Of a stretch of DNA of 64,000 nt, positions 27,201 to 37,525 are shown piece by piece (the stretch's first letter is position 1; each line of letters starts with the position of its first letter). The notes under the pieces were generated by a model. The model was not told the DNA's origin, made no database searches, and saw nothing but the letters and a program-made list of their open reading frames with translations. The stretch is taken from the NCBI GenBank assembly GCA_025345505.1, contig JANVCC010000174.1:3281797-3345796 (forward strand), given 5' to 3'. The stretch is from Todiramphus chloris collaris. Taxonomy: Eukaryota > Chordata > Aves > Coraciiformes > Alcedinidae. Both the position numbers and the translations under genes were made by a program.

Positions 27201-30200
27201 ACCCTTGGGAAAGAGCAGTCAGGAATGACTCAAAATGCCTGAAATCGGAATACAGCCCTGATGTAGAGGAGAACTGCAAGCAAACAAGCAAGCAAGCACT
27301 CTTGGCTCCAGGGAAACATTCTGTCCTGCCCCCAAAAGTCAACCAAACTTGGACTGCAGGTCTGTTTCAAGGGCTCTTTTCTTTATCCCAGATAACTGAA
27401 CTTACAAAGCTAGCAGTAGCCTGTTTTTTTAAGCAAAGCCAGTGCTTAGGAAGCCAGAAAAATTCATGGTTCCACTGGCCTTCCTGCTGCAAAAAAATTA
27501 ACACTGTGGATGAAATTTCATAGTGTTACGAAACCAGGTTTTAAAGGGACAGTTGCCAGTTCAGAAAAGCCATTGTGCTTGGTTTTCATTCCCGTCTCCC
27601 ATCCCTGCTCTTCCACTGCCTCTAGAGAACAGAGCAGTTCTGGACACGCAGAGGCTTTCTGGGGTTGGCAGTTTCAGGTGGTTTTCAGGGGCAGGAGTTA
27701 ACACAAAACTTATTCTGCAGTGGAACTGGTAGGTGGGGAAATGGGCTCTGTCACCAGCTGCCTGTATCCGAAGAGGGGTTCGTGCAGGTTTGACCTGGCA
27801 AAATATGTGAAAGAGAACGGGAGCAGCCTCGAGACAGCTGCCTCTGGACCCAAAGCCACTCTTGCAGCTCTGGTTACAGGTCTCAGCCTTCATCTGTTCC
27901 TAGCCTCAAAGAATCCAGCACACACACTTTCCATTCTGAGTTCATCTGTTACCCTGTTAAGCTCTAACACCAAACTGAACGTCTCCGTCCTCCTTACAGC
28001 CGCTGCGTGACTTGAAGGGGGTCTCTCAGCTCACTGTGCCTGTGTTAGTCACCCTACAAATCAGAAAGCACTGTTTAACAGGAGAAAGGGCCTTGCAAGA
28101 TCCCCCAGCACGTATTTAACTAACTCGGGAGCTGCAGTGGAATGCACAGTGCCCAGATCTGCGCATTAGCAGCTGAGACAGTGCTTTATTCCTTAGCCAG
28201 TGACTGGTGGTCAAAGCTGAACTGCCCAACTGACAGTGCAAAACTCTGCACAAGCAGCACCCGGAGTAGCAGAGGCTGTGTCCCTGATGACGTGCAACAA
28301 GCTCCCAGCTCAGGACAACTGGCACAGGGGAGGCCAGCCAGGGGAAGCTGCCAGGCACACTGTCCAGGCTCCTCCAGGAGAAGGATTCTCTGCTGTGCTG
28401 CTGCATCCCTCCTCCCTGACCAGACTGGAGAGCAGCCTTGATGATGCCACTGAGACCAAAAAGCCCCAGGCCTCCAAGAGCCTGCAGTGCCTTCCTATCT
28501 CTGGGAGGAATCATGAAATGAAGGTCAATGGTTGGCTTCCCTTACTCTGCTGGGAGAGGTCCCTGGTGCGTGTGGTCGCAGCACATTGCCCTCCTTTCTC
28601 ACCCTCTTCCCCGTGAAGCCCAGTGCTGGAACACCACACCTTCCTACCTAAAGGGACCACCAGAAATCAATGATTAATTGATCAATCAGTGCTGACAGCA
28701 TCACGTTACTGAAGGTGCTTTGTCATCACAAACATGTATTATTCCACGGGCTCTTGACTCAGACACGCGGTGTGACCCTTCCATCCTGTCCCTCTCCCTG
28801 AGCTAAGGAAAAATGAAACAGAGGAGCTGTTGAAATGAAAATAAATAGAAAATAAAAAGAACTTCCCTCAGTTGCACAACCACTGAGTGCCAAAGCAAGC
28901 AGGAGCCCTCAGCCCCTGGACTGCCCATTCTCCACTCCAGCTAGCAGGGAGCCTGGGTTCCCTTCAGAAGAAGGCTTGGCACTGTTGTTTCCAGTCGCCA
29001 CAATCCTGGCTTTGTGGCACCTTTCCAGCTTCCTGAGCTTCAGCAGCGAGAGTGACAACGGACTCTGACTCGTACCTAGAACACCCAGCTCTCTGCCTTT
29101 GCAGCAACACACGCTTCAAGAGAAGCCTCACGTGAGTGAAGCGACACCGATTCATGTTTCACTGAACTCTCACTCTACGTGCTCACTTGGCCATGCTGCA
29201 GTCCTTTGAGGACCGGGCTTGGAATCCAGAGACACTGCACGGTGCCAAGACAACCAGCAAAGCACAATTATCAAGACATGTGGCACTCTCCGAGGAGGAC
29301 GGGATGCCGCTCCCACAGCTATTTCAACTGCAGAGATAAGCCAGCAGCAGCAGCTCTCCACCACGTTACCTCTGGGTCTGATTACCCTCTGCCACCACCG
29401 GGTTATTGCTCTTTTGGTTTGTTTGGTTTGGGTTTTGTTTTGGTTTTTTCTTTTACAAGCTTTGTCATCCAACTTCCAAACGTCTTATGTTCTTTATGAC
29501 AGCTAGAAAATTAGCAACTAGCAAGTCCCTGGTCTTGGCTTTCTCAGTGGATTTTGGCCATCCTAACAGGACAAGTCCCTTCTGGAAGGCTTTGGGGGAA
29601 AGCAATCCAGACTCACACCCTTAGCAGAGTTTTACACCTTGCAAAAGTCCCACAGAATCAGTCAGGTTGAACAGCTTTCTCCTCACACCTATCTCATGGA
29701 AACCAGGAGAGCCATGGAGAGAGAGAAAAGTGTTAGAAGACTATCACTGTGAAAATAGATGGTTTTCATCTCTGTGTAGCCAGGTACATCCCCGCCAGCA
29801 GACAGACAACAGAGAGCAACAGCTACTGCAGATGAGAGCAGGCCATTTCCACCCCGGGAACTGATCTGTTAGACAAGCAGAAACATTTTAAAGTCTGCAG
29901 ACGTTCCTACAGGGTTCCTACTGCTACAAAGCAAGCTGAGTTACAGAAGCGTCACTCCGGCAACAAAGTCAATTGTCAAATGATGAAATATCAAAATTTC
30001 CCTTGTCCGTGTGCTACTCTGTGAACCTTATAAGCTACAGCTCCCACGAGCAGCCCCAGAGATTGTATCTGAGAGTTTACTGTCATCCACTGCAAGCTCA
30101 CAGCTTCTACATCGGAGCAGTTTGCACTGGATGGACAGGATGGACTGCTGTAACTGGGAGAGCATCCCGTGGCTGGTCCTGTGAGATGAAGTAACTCTAA

Positions 30201-33200
30201 GGTGACATCTCTGCTTTGACTCCTCCCTTTACATACTTCGGTCTCTTTGACTTCAGAAGCGCGTTAATAAAGAGATAAAAACAGGTATTATGATTGATAA
30301 AGATAACATCCTGCTGCTTTTGTGATAACATCTTCTCTCCCGTGCAGCTAAACCAGTGAGTAATGGCACTTGTACTCATCAGTGTCTGATTCCAAAGGCA
30401 GCTCTCCGTGTAGGCGTATCTTCGTGCTACTGCAACCGGCATCGGGGATCTCGCTTACATAAGAAGCCTTGTGTAACAAAAACCAATTTCAAATCAATGC
30501 ACATGCTCACTTTGTTAAACTGATTCGGTTAAACGGCCGAAAATTCTTTCTTCGGCCATTCTGGGCGTAATTTCCATTTGCTTTTAAGTCACTTAAGGTA
30601 GTAAGTTTGGCTTAACCTCAAACTGCACGTCAATGGCGTGCAGCGTCAAGTGACCCGAATTGCAGGGCAGCCACCGAAGCTGTGTCTGCAGAGCCCTGCT
30701 CTAGCACACACATTCTCACAGCACGGAGGCATTGAAACTGGTTACGCTAGTTTTCAACTTGTCTCGTTCAATCTGTTATCAGACTCAGCAGGATCAGTTT
30801 GACTAAGGGGTTTAATTATTCCCATTCTGTTTGAAACACCCTAGTAAGAGTTGGAAAATATTTTCTAAATGTACCCGTTTTTCCACTTTCTTTTCCCCTG
30901 GCAAATGACAATTATCTTTTTTTCTGGCATCTTTCACGGAACCAGAATTACGTGCCTGCATTGTATTTTTTTTTCCTCTGCCTAATGAGAGTGGCAATAA
31001 CGTGCAGACAGAGCTGCAGAGAGCTAGAACCAACGTCTCTGCCCGTGTCCCTGGGTCACTCACTGCCTGATGACAGCGCTGCTCCAGGGAGTCCTCCGAG
31101 TTTCTGAACTACTTCATTACAGCCAGACAAAAGGCTGGAAGGCATGGGGTGGTGAAGCCTGGCACCGCTCAGATCCGGGCACGTACACAGCCTTGGGAAG
31201 CCTCTGCCTCAACTGCAGGTCTCCCTTTCCTGCTAAGCAGCACAGAGGTCCCTCGGCGGCCTGGGGCTTGGATGTATATATATGGAGGGATGCTGTTAGC
31301 TGTCTGTTCCCTTAGGTCCTGGTAGCCAGAAGGTTCCAGCATCTGATTCATTGTGCCACAGTCAGAGCACAGCATCTCCTGGCTCACCCCACTCCGCAGT
31401 GGGTAACCCTGACCTCACGCCGAGCCTGACTGATAAGGTTAGTTAATGGCAACAACTACAATAGCTGTGTTAGTTAAGGAAATAACTGCTTACTTCTCTC
31501 CCTTGTGGGAATTACCACAGAGGCATTTGGGGTTTTCTGCGACCCACAGAGAGCTACAGCCACGGACAACCCCTGCCATTTGTTCCTACTCTTCCCTCGT
31601 CCTCCTGATTGTTCCTCATGTGCATTTACACCAGAATGAGTCCCTACCTGTCCCTTAGCACCAAGGGAGCCTTCACCCCGGACCACTGGAGTCCGTGACT
31701 GAGTGGAACCCATCAGAAACGCGTTCCTAGATTTCCCAGGCTCCTGCTACAGAGAAGACTCTGCCCGTCGGGGAGATGAAAGCCACAATACCTATTGGGG
31801 TGGCATTCAAATGTACTAGAACTGGTCTCTCAAGTTAATTATACTTGTTTACTGGAATTGAATATACATGTCTCTACAAGATGTCTTAGAGAAATAAGGC
31901 TTATCTGCCAAGCTAAAGATCTAGATGTATTTAAGCAATAAATTAAAAAAAAGGAAAGTTTTCTTTGCAGCAACTGGTCCCTGTAAAGCAGGATGTATTG
32001 ATCTGGAGTGTTTTGACATGTAATTGGATTTGATTGCTAAAGTAGACTAGTTTGGTAGCCTTATTATGGGATGCTTAATGCATCGTTTCTTTACGCCTGT
32101 GCAATATTTGATTCTTTTTTTGAGTTGGGTTTGGGTTTCTTTTCCTCCTTGTGTATACCAAACAGAAAACGTTTTGATTTTCCCAAAGGTTCACTGTCGA
32201 GGGGAATAAGCCAATTGTCAAAGATGGCACAACCCTTCACTGGGAAGTGCAGAGGGGCTGTGTGCAACTGGGGGTGCCAGCGGGCATGGGAGGGTGACCC
32301 CCAGCTCAGGGACTGGTATGGCGAACTCTTCATTGAATTATTGCCTCTTCCACAGATGTCTCCTATGGCAAGTGACCTTACCCACTGCTGTTTCACCCTC
32401 TGTTGCGAGAGTGGATTATATGCTACCTTCTCTCACCACATTTTTATCTACATTTCTGTATCTATTTTAGCTTATATGGTGTTTTACTTTTTTTATAGTT
32501 GTAAGATTTTAGGAACATGATAGAGAGCATCTCTGCCATGTGCTGTGGAAGAAGTCCCATCCCTTACAGGCATCTAAGGATTCTCTTGTATTGCAAACAA
32601 ATAATTGTAACAGAAGAACTAATTAAAGAGTTAGGAGGAAGAAAAGTATACAAGGAGAAGAAATCTGTACCCTTTGAGAAAGTCCAAAGAACTCTATTTT
32701 GTTGTTTTCCTTTTTTCCTGCCACAGACCTACCAGTGTCAGTATTTTCTCACTGTTCGAGGTGTTCATAGTTTACACATTCTCTGGCTACGTGTATTTCA
32801 GCCCTCCCAAAATATACAGCCTTATTTCTGTACTCTACTCTCTTGTTCTCCCTGTAACAGGCAGACTGTGTCTGGCCGTTTGGGAAATAGTTCATAATTC
32901 CATGCTTAAGTAACTGGCTTTTGATAAAGGTCCAACACAGTGCTCTGAGAGCTGGTTTGTTTGTATGGATGGAGCAGACAGAGCAGAATGATGTTGCCTG
33001 CATACTAAGAAACTTGGCCCGAAGCCCACACACACCAAAGGCAAAATAAATAAATAAACATATCAATCAATCTTGACGTCATCAGGAAAAGGGTCACTGC
33101 CATGTGGAACGAGACATCTGGACAGTGAAGTCACTGCTCTGGAAGGATGCCACTGAACAGTTCACATGCTCTGCAGCACAATAGGATAAAATGACAGTCA

Positions 33201-34711
33201 AAAAGGAAAAAAAAAAAATGGGAGAGGCAGGCAGATAAATTCTAATTGATACTAAGTGAGCAGAGATTTAAAGAAGGACCTTCGTACCTTCTGCAAACCC
33301 ACCCATGCATCTAACTTTTTTCGTGATGAAGAACTCCCATGATTCCAATGACAAGCAGGCACACGAATAAGACCAGCCTGTCATCTCACATGACACTGCC
33401 CATGACACTTTTGGAAACTGCTTTGGAAGAGGCAAGAGCAGGATCCTACCACGCAACTAAAATTAAAGCACGTGGAGGAGGACACAGCCCTACGTATCCC
33501 CAGATGTGGGGATAAAGAAGATGCCCAGGTAGTTGTGTTACCTGCAGCTGTACCACACACAGACCTGCACAAAATGCCAATTGTTCAGAGCAGCCACAGC
33601 AACAGACCACTGCAGCCTTGCGTGTGAATCCTGCGTTCCAATAAATCAGCTTTAACCTCACTTTGAGGAAAACGCCAACTATTCTGTTGAATGAACAAAA
33701 AGGTTTTGAGAAGGAGCAAGACGAAATGTCTGCAGGGAAGGACAGACCCCTTGACAACTCCTTCCCCTGTACACACAGCTTGCTTCTGCGGCTATTGTCT
33801 TTCGTTCCCTCTGTCCACATCCAGGAACAGCACTGAAAGCAGCAGGAGATTGCTAGCTGTGGAAGCTCTGATCCCCCCTTTATAGCATCAGGACATCCCG
33901 GCCCATCCCAACACCTAGTCAGGATGCTCCTGGCACAATGGAGCATCTGCACCCACAATGTGGACGCTCCTCTCCAGCCCTGGGCATTTCTGAACCGGCC
34001 TGATTTAAATGCAGCACCGCCAAGACGGAGTCTTTGTTGTCATAGCCCAGATTCCTTCAAGACCGCTAAAAAAAAAAATCCTCCCAAAAAAAAAAATCCA
34101 CCCTCCGAGAGCTGGGAATGTGACTGCATGGAAAACGACTGGGTTTCCTAGCGCTGGCTGCTCGGGCGGTTTAAATCAGCACTGCTCAGCTTGGTCCCCA
34201 CGGGACGATGCCAGTTCACCCCGTTACCAGCGGGACCTCCAATTAGCCCATTTTTCAGCTGCAAAGCGTCCGAACCGAGCCGGGGCAGCGAGGCGAGGAG
34301 GCCGGGATGCGGTGCGGGAGAGGGTAACGCCTGCAGCCCGGCGGCATCCCCGGCACCGGGGCCGCAGGCCCAGCGAGTGACGGGACCGGGGGGGTCCCCG
34401 GGCCGGATCCCCGCTTCCCCGGCCCAGAGCTGCCCGGTGCCCGGCCCGGCGCAGCCAGCAGGGCCCTGCCCTGCCCGTCCCGTGTGCCCCCCCCCCCCCG
34501 CTCCTTCTCCCAGCTTCCCGCGGCCCCCCGCCTCTTAAAGAGATTAGCGAAGCCCCCGCTGCTCCGCCGCAGCGGCTGCGCAACCCGGGGCGGGGAGGGG
34601 TCGTTGCCGGGGGATGGGCAGAGGGTTATTTGGGGGGGGGGAAGTCGGCGGTAGGGGTGCTTACCGGAACCGGGGCGAGTCCTTGATGCACTCCTCGAAC
34701 TCCACCGTCAT
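216..34711 (-). CDS. ACAP3: ACAP3, 5' part (coding exons 1-2; rest lies left of the window)
   Basis: ACAP3 is an ArfGAP with BAR, PH and ankyrin-repeat domains. The family stimulates GTP hydrolysis on ARF6 at endosomal and plasma membranes, and ACAP3 is linked to neurite outgrowth. The coding segments seen here are 34,665-34,711 and 216-273. Joined, they give 35 residues that begin MTVEFEEC and continue KDSPRF-R-ATIDEVETDVVEIEAKLDK. This matches, from memory, the N-terminal start of the BAR domain of ACAP3. ACAP2 begins differently (an extra residue near the start and VDFEEC), so ACAP3 is preferred. The exon 1 donor (phase 2) and exon 2 acceptor restore an Arg codon, and exon 2 ends in phase 0. 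The PH, ArfGAP and ankyrin parts are outside the window. The divergent PUSL1 neighbour supports the assignment, since human ACAP3 and PUSL1 are also head to head. Confidence 0.93.
274..10174 (-). other. ACAP3: ACAP3 intron 1, distal third
   Basis: About 9.9 kb of non-coding, mostly unique sequence. The longer open frames are under 140 codons, lack recognisable domains, and are not bracketed by convincing splice sites in a shared frame. Short A/T homopolymers occur near 2,241, 2,655 and 7,539. A short inverted repeat with X-box-like halves lies at 7,834-7,857. I see no gene here. Confidence 0.75.
7834..7857. promoter_or_regulatory. Candidate RFX/X-box-like inverted repeat
   Basis: CACCATGG at 7,834-7,841 and its exact reverse complement CCATGGTG at 7,850-7,857 flank an 8-bp spacer. 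The left arm runs into CCATGGCAAC, which resembles an X-box half-site bound by RFX factors. A further ATGACAAC follows at 7,866. This is motif resemblance only. Confidence 0.25.
10175..10465 (-). mobile_element. CR1-type LINE 3' fragment (antisense to window)
   Basis: The segment reads as the reverse complement of an avian CR1 3' tail. It opens with degenerate CACAGAAT/CATAGAAT units, the reverse complement of the terminal ATTCTATG-type repeats. It continues through the conserved GGGACCTCCGAAGGTCATCTAG block, ACCAGGCTGCTCAGAGCC and AATATCTCCAGGGATGGGGC. The element is 5'-truncated to about 290 bp, as most CR1 copies are. It carries no functional ORF; open frames crossing it are incidental. 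Confidence 0.93.
12540..13130. promoter_or_regulatory. Intronic CpG-rich patch
   Basis: CpG dinucleotides are locally dense, most strikingly about 12,835-12,905, where GCGAGCCGG, CCGCACG and GGCGCGCGG occur close together. The flanking intron is CpG-poor. Such a patch inside a long first intron may be an alternative promoter or enhancer-type CpG island. No TATA box or defined start is visible. Confidence 0.4.
17278..17303. repeat. 13-bp tandem duplication
   Basis: CTGAGATGCTCTG occurs twice back to back (17,278-17,290 and 17,291-17,303). It looks like replication slippage. Confidence 0.9.
21176..21269 (+). mobile_element. CR1-type LINE 3' tail (sense)
   Basis: About 94 bp match the extreme 3' end of avian CR1 in sense orientation: GCAACCTGATCTAGTTGGATC, GGATTAGATGACCTCC, and AAAGGTCCCTTCCAACCTAA. 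It ends in a degraded form of the terminal 8-bp repeats (TACTCTAGGATT). The copy is short and diverged, so it is an old insertion. Confidence 0.9.
24512..24572. repeat. Compound minisatellite: decamers then GGGAA pentamers
   Basis: Three decamers GGGAAGTGTG/T (24,512-24,541) are followed after one base by six perfect GGGAA pentamers (24,543-24,572). The pentamer is the first half of the decamer, so one array appears to have grown from the other. Confidence 0.95.
28671..28688. promoter_or_regulatory. Opposed TGATNNAT motifs (PBX-HOX-like)
   Basis: TGATTAAT at 28,671-28,678 faces TGATTGAT on the other strand (28,681-28,688). They overlap the palindrome TTGATCAA. Both fit the TGATNNAT consensus bound by PBX-HOX dimers. 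Function is inferred from motif only. Confidence 0.25.
30535..30557. other. Short perfect hairpin
   Basis: GGCCGAA (30,535-30,541) and TTCGGCC (30,551-30,557) form a 7-bp stem with a 9-nt loop in otherwise AT-rich sequence. It is too short for a miRNA precursor. Confidence 0.35.
33043..33062. repeat. AAAT-type microsatellite
   Basis: A short run of AAATAAAT units within intron 1. Confidence 0.85.
34665..34711 (-). CDS. ACAP3: ACAP3 coding exon 1
   Basis: The ATG is the complement of 34,709-34,711. It is followed by 15 complete codons (MTVEFEECIKDSPRF) and two bases of an Arg codon. The donor GTAAGC is the complement of 34,659-34,664. The exon lies inside a CpG island, as expected for a first exon. 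A five-codon upstream ORF ends 26 nt before the start. Confidence 0.93.
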
Positions 34712-34737
34712 CCTGCCGGTTTGAGCCCGCGGCGCGA

Positions 34738-34755
34738 TCAGCGGAGGATGCGCAT
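34738..34755 (-). CDS. Five-codon upstream ORF in ACAP3 leader
   Basis: On the minus strand an ATG (complement of 34,753-34,755) starts MRILR and stops at TGA (complement of 34,738-34,740), 26 nt before the ACAP3 ATG. Its context has G at -3. If transcription starts upstream of it, as the CpG island suggests, ribosomes would meet this ATG first. Reinitiation or leaky scanning would then influence ACAP3 output. The sequence is direct; the regulatory effect is inferred. Confidence 0.45.
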   Translation of the reverse strand: MRILR

Positions 34756-34783
34756 CGCCCGCCGCCGGCAGCCAAGGACGCGC

Positions 34784-34864
34784 GGGCGGGCGGGCGGGCG
34801 AGAGAACGAGCGAGAGGAGCGAGCGAACGAGCGAGCGAACGAACGAGCGAGCGAGCGAGCGAGC
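34784..34864. repeat. GGGC then GAGC/GAAC tetranucleotide array
   Basis: A GGGC run (34,784-34,800) passes into GAGC/GAAC/GAGA tetranucleotides up to 34,864. The array lies 73 bp upstream of the ACAP3 ATG, so it is probably in the 5' leader or core promoter. Confidence 0.92.
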
Positions 34865-34969
34865 ACACGAGCGCCCGCCCCCCGCGCCCGCCGCACACGC
34901 GCCCGCCGCCTCGGCGGGGAGATCAGCGCGGCCGCCGCCGCCCGCCCGCCTGCCGCCCTCCGAGCAGCC

Positions 34970-35013
34970 GAACGCCGCCCGAACGCCGCCCGAACGCCGC
35001 CCGAACGCCGCCG
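34970..35013. repeat. Four tandem 11-bp repeats
   Basis: GAACGCCGCCC is repeated four times (34,970, 34,981, 34,992, 35,003; the last copy ends in G) within the ACAP3 CpG island. Each copy has two or more CpGs. Confidence 0.95.
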
Positions 35014-35130
35014 CCCCGCGGCCAGAAGGGCCGGGCTGGCCCGGTCCCAGCGCGGGGAGAAGCGGAGAGGGGCAGGGTCCTCTCCCGGGCCTCCGGTGCC
35101 CCGGTGCGGGGCGGGTAGGCTGGGAAAGGC

Positions 35131-36929
35131 GGCTGCTTCCCCCCCTTCTGCGCCTTCTCTGTTGTTCTTAGGACGGGTTCTCGGAAGACGCAGTTTGAAG
35201 CGTGTGTTTCGGTGGCTGCCGCCTCGTGCTCCCAACTCACGCTTAATTGTGTGGTTGGGCGCTGAGCCGGAGGTGCGGCCGGTTATTCACACGTAGGATT
35301 GTCACCAGGTCGTGCGCGCTGCAGACAAAATAACACAAACCCACCCCAAACCATCCGGGATGCGCAGTGCGATTGTACAGCAGCAGTGTCAAAAGGATTG
35401 GGAGTCAATCCTGTTACTACTTAATCTAGTTTTTAATTTTCTGTACGCAGCGGATTTGCCACTGCCACCAGCCGCGCGGTAAAGCTGCCGTAACTCCTCC
35501 GAAAGGAAGGCAGACGTCTGGGGCTCGTGGGTCCAGCTGAACGGGCCACGTTTGCTACAGGACATGGCCACGTAGCGTGGCACGGGTAAATGAGGCTAAT
35601 CACGGGGGGCTTACTTCTGATTTGCCGCCCATCGAGCAACACCGACATGAGAACTGTACCAACGGTGTCACCCACTGCGAGTTTTATGTGAATTTGGGAA
35701 GGGCCTGAATCGTAAATCTCCACATCTTAAGAAAATGCATCCTGTAATAGGAATCTAGACTGGAATCAAGAGTCAGATGAACGCTCGGGCCAGGGGCACG
35801 TGAATCCATGTCACGATGAGGCCGTACCTCAGCCACGGGCAGAACCGTGATGAAACGAGACAAACCAAGATGTTTGATGCCGCGTCTGTACACAAACCGC
35901 AGCTAAGGTTCATCCCTAGACCAGGCTCCCGTTTCCATCCGAGTTCCCAGCCCTGCCTGATCTGTCAGCCACCATCAGGAGTGCCTTTGTATGACCAAAA
36001 GTCTGATTTATTTAACACGGTTATCAGATGCCGGAGGGTTCTGAGGAAAGCAGGGGAGGAATTAGCCCAGCCGATCACCTCGGTCCAGGAGAAGGGCCAA
36101 GGTGACCTCTTGTGGCCTCTGCTTTAACGTGGTTTCGCAAAGGTCAAATCGCCACGATTTTTCTTTTCTTCGGTCCTTCCAGCGCGGGCGAAAGCGAGCG
36201 GATGTTTCTGCCGGCGTGTGTGTGTGCACACGAGCACGGGGATTAGAAATTACCGTCCTCTTTAAAGCTGAGCTTCATCAGTTTGGCTACAATAGAGTCT
36301 GGGTGCCTTTGTGCCAGTTGAAAGCGGTTGGGTTTTTCCATTCAAAACAGACCGCACATTTGTACGAGGGGGACGGGGATTTTTTTTTTATCGTTGCTCT
36401 CCGTTTTGCTAATGAGTTGGGCGCTTGTTTTTACTGGTTTGAGGCTATCTATTGTACGTACAGACATCGCAGCTCACTATTTCAGAAAGATGAATAAAGA
36501 TTTTTAAAACACGGAAGGCAGCCACGAAGAACATCTGCAGCCTTTGTTTATTATCGTTATTTTAGCCCATTTTTGTCCTTGTAGCTGCTATTTACCCTCA
36601 GCGAGCAGTAGCCCATGTCCATCATGTCAGAGGCAGGCTGAAGTATGTTTGGGGTTTTATTTTCTGTGTGAATTGCATTCCTGCTTTAGCACTTTGAGTC
36701 TTATTTTTTTGCACTCTTATGTGGTTCAGGGGGACAACTGCAGCCCCCAGAATGGTGCCAGGAGCAGGAGGGGTAACTCCCCTTAGAAAGTGACGAAAAC
36801 ACCCCAGTAAGCTCAGCTCAGGTGGCTTCCAACGGCCAACAAAGCCCCTCGCCGAAAGAGAGGTGCCTGCGGGGCAACTTAAGAGCTGAATAAAGACACA
36901 GCAGAGGATCCGAGAGGGGCTCGCTCCCC
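35131..36929. other. Spacer between the two CpG islands
   Basis: About 1.8 kb of lower-GC sequence between the divergent promoters. No exon or repeat is recognised. The AATAAA at 36,493-36,498 is not tied to any gene I can see. Confidence 0.6.
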
Positions 36930-37480
36930 CTCGACCGCTGCCTGGGTCACCTCCAGTCACGTCCCTCGGTTTTCCGTCCACGCAAAGGGAAAACCTCCCC
37001 GGCCAGGGGAGCAGAGGGACCAGGGGAGCAGAGGCGCCGATCCCCGGCACCGCTCTCCCCGGCCAAACGGCGCCTGGCACCGAGCCGCCTGGGCCCCGCC
37101 GCCGCCGCCGCCGCCGCTACTCCGAGGCCCGCAGCCGGTGCCGGGCCAGCCCCGAGGCTCTGCCGCCGAGCAGATCCCGCAGCCTCCCCGCCCGCCACGA
37201 GCCCCCCACGGCCCCGCCTCAGCGGGCACCGGCGCTCGGCACGGCCCACACAACGCGGCGGCGGAAGCGGGCGGTGCTGGGCGGGCCGCCCGGGGGAAGC
37301 CGGGCCCGGGGGAGGCCGCACGGGCGGCCTTGCAGCGTGCGGAGAGGCCGCTGCTCTATGCCGGGGACCCCCCCCATCCCCACACCCCCCCAGCCCCGTT
37401 CTGCCCCTGCCCAATCACTGAGGGTCCCGCCGAGCGGAACCGGAGCCTCCGCCGGAGGCAGCAAAGATGGTTTCAGCCCC
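36930..37480. promoter_or_regulatory. PUSL1: CpG island, PUSL1 promoter and exon 1
   Basis: This second CpG-dense block ends at PUSL1 exon 1. It contains GGGCGG/CCGCCC boxes and a (CCG)n run at about 37,096-37,117. No TATA box is evident. It is the likely promoter for PUSL1 and is distinct from the ACAP3 island. Confidence 0.8.
37096..37117. repeat. (CCG)n trinucleotide run
   Basis: About seven CCG units in the PUSL1 CpG island, upstream of the start codon. Confidence 0.9.
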
Positions 37481-37525
37481 AGCCCGGTACCTTGTGTTCT
37501 TTCAGTACTTTGGGACTAAATATAG
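37467..37525 (+). CDS. PUSL1: PUSL1 exon 1 (coding part)
   Basis: Encodes MVSAPARYLVFFQYFGTKY plus two bases of Ser20. The donor GTAGGT is at 37,526. The ATG has A at -3 and G at +4. No obvious mitochondrial presequence is visible; the N-terminus is shorter than in human. Confidence 0.92.

Larger units (their letters stand above)
21270..34664 (-). other. ACAP3: ACAP3 intron 1, promoter-proximal third
   Basis: About 13.4 kb of intron next to exon 1. It holds a GGGAA minisatellite (24,512-24,572), a paired TGATNNAT motif (28,671-28,688), a short hairpin (30,535-30,557) and an AAAT microsatellite (33,043-33,062). The last 400 bp grade into the ACAP3 CpG island. I recognise no exon of another gene on either strand. 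Confidence 0.75.
34240..35130. promoter_or_regulatory. ACAP3: CpG island, ACAP3 promoter and 5' leader
   Basis: The sequence is strongly GC- and CpG-rich on both sides of ACAP3 exon 1, with many GGGCGG/CCGCCC boxes and no TATA box at a fixed spacing. This is typical of a housekeeping CpG-island promoter firing leftward. The transcription start cannot be fixed from sequence. Homopolymers occur at about 34,488-34,499 (C) and 34,632-34,641 (G). Confidence 0.85.

Noticed and set aside
34738..35235. 165-codon minus-strand frame rich in Arg/Ala/Ser-Leu repeats upstream of ACAP3
   Set aside because: It opens at TTG, and its SLAR/SFAR repeats are simply the tetranucleotide array read in triplets. 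Only the terminal five-codon ATG ORF (MRILR) is retained as a uORF.
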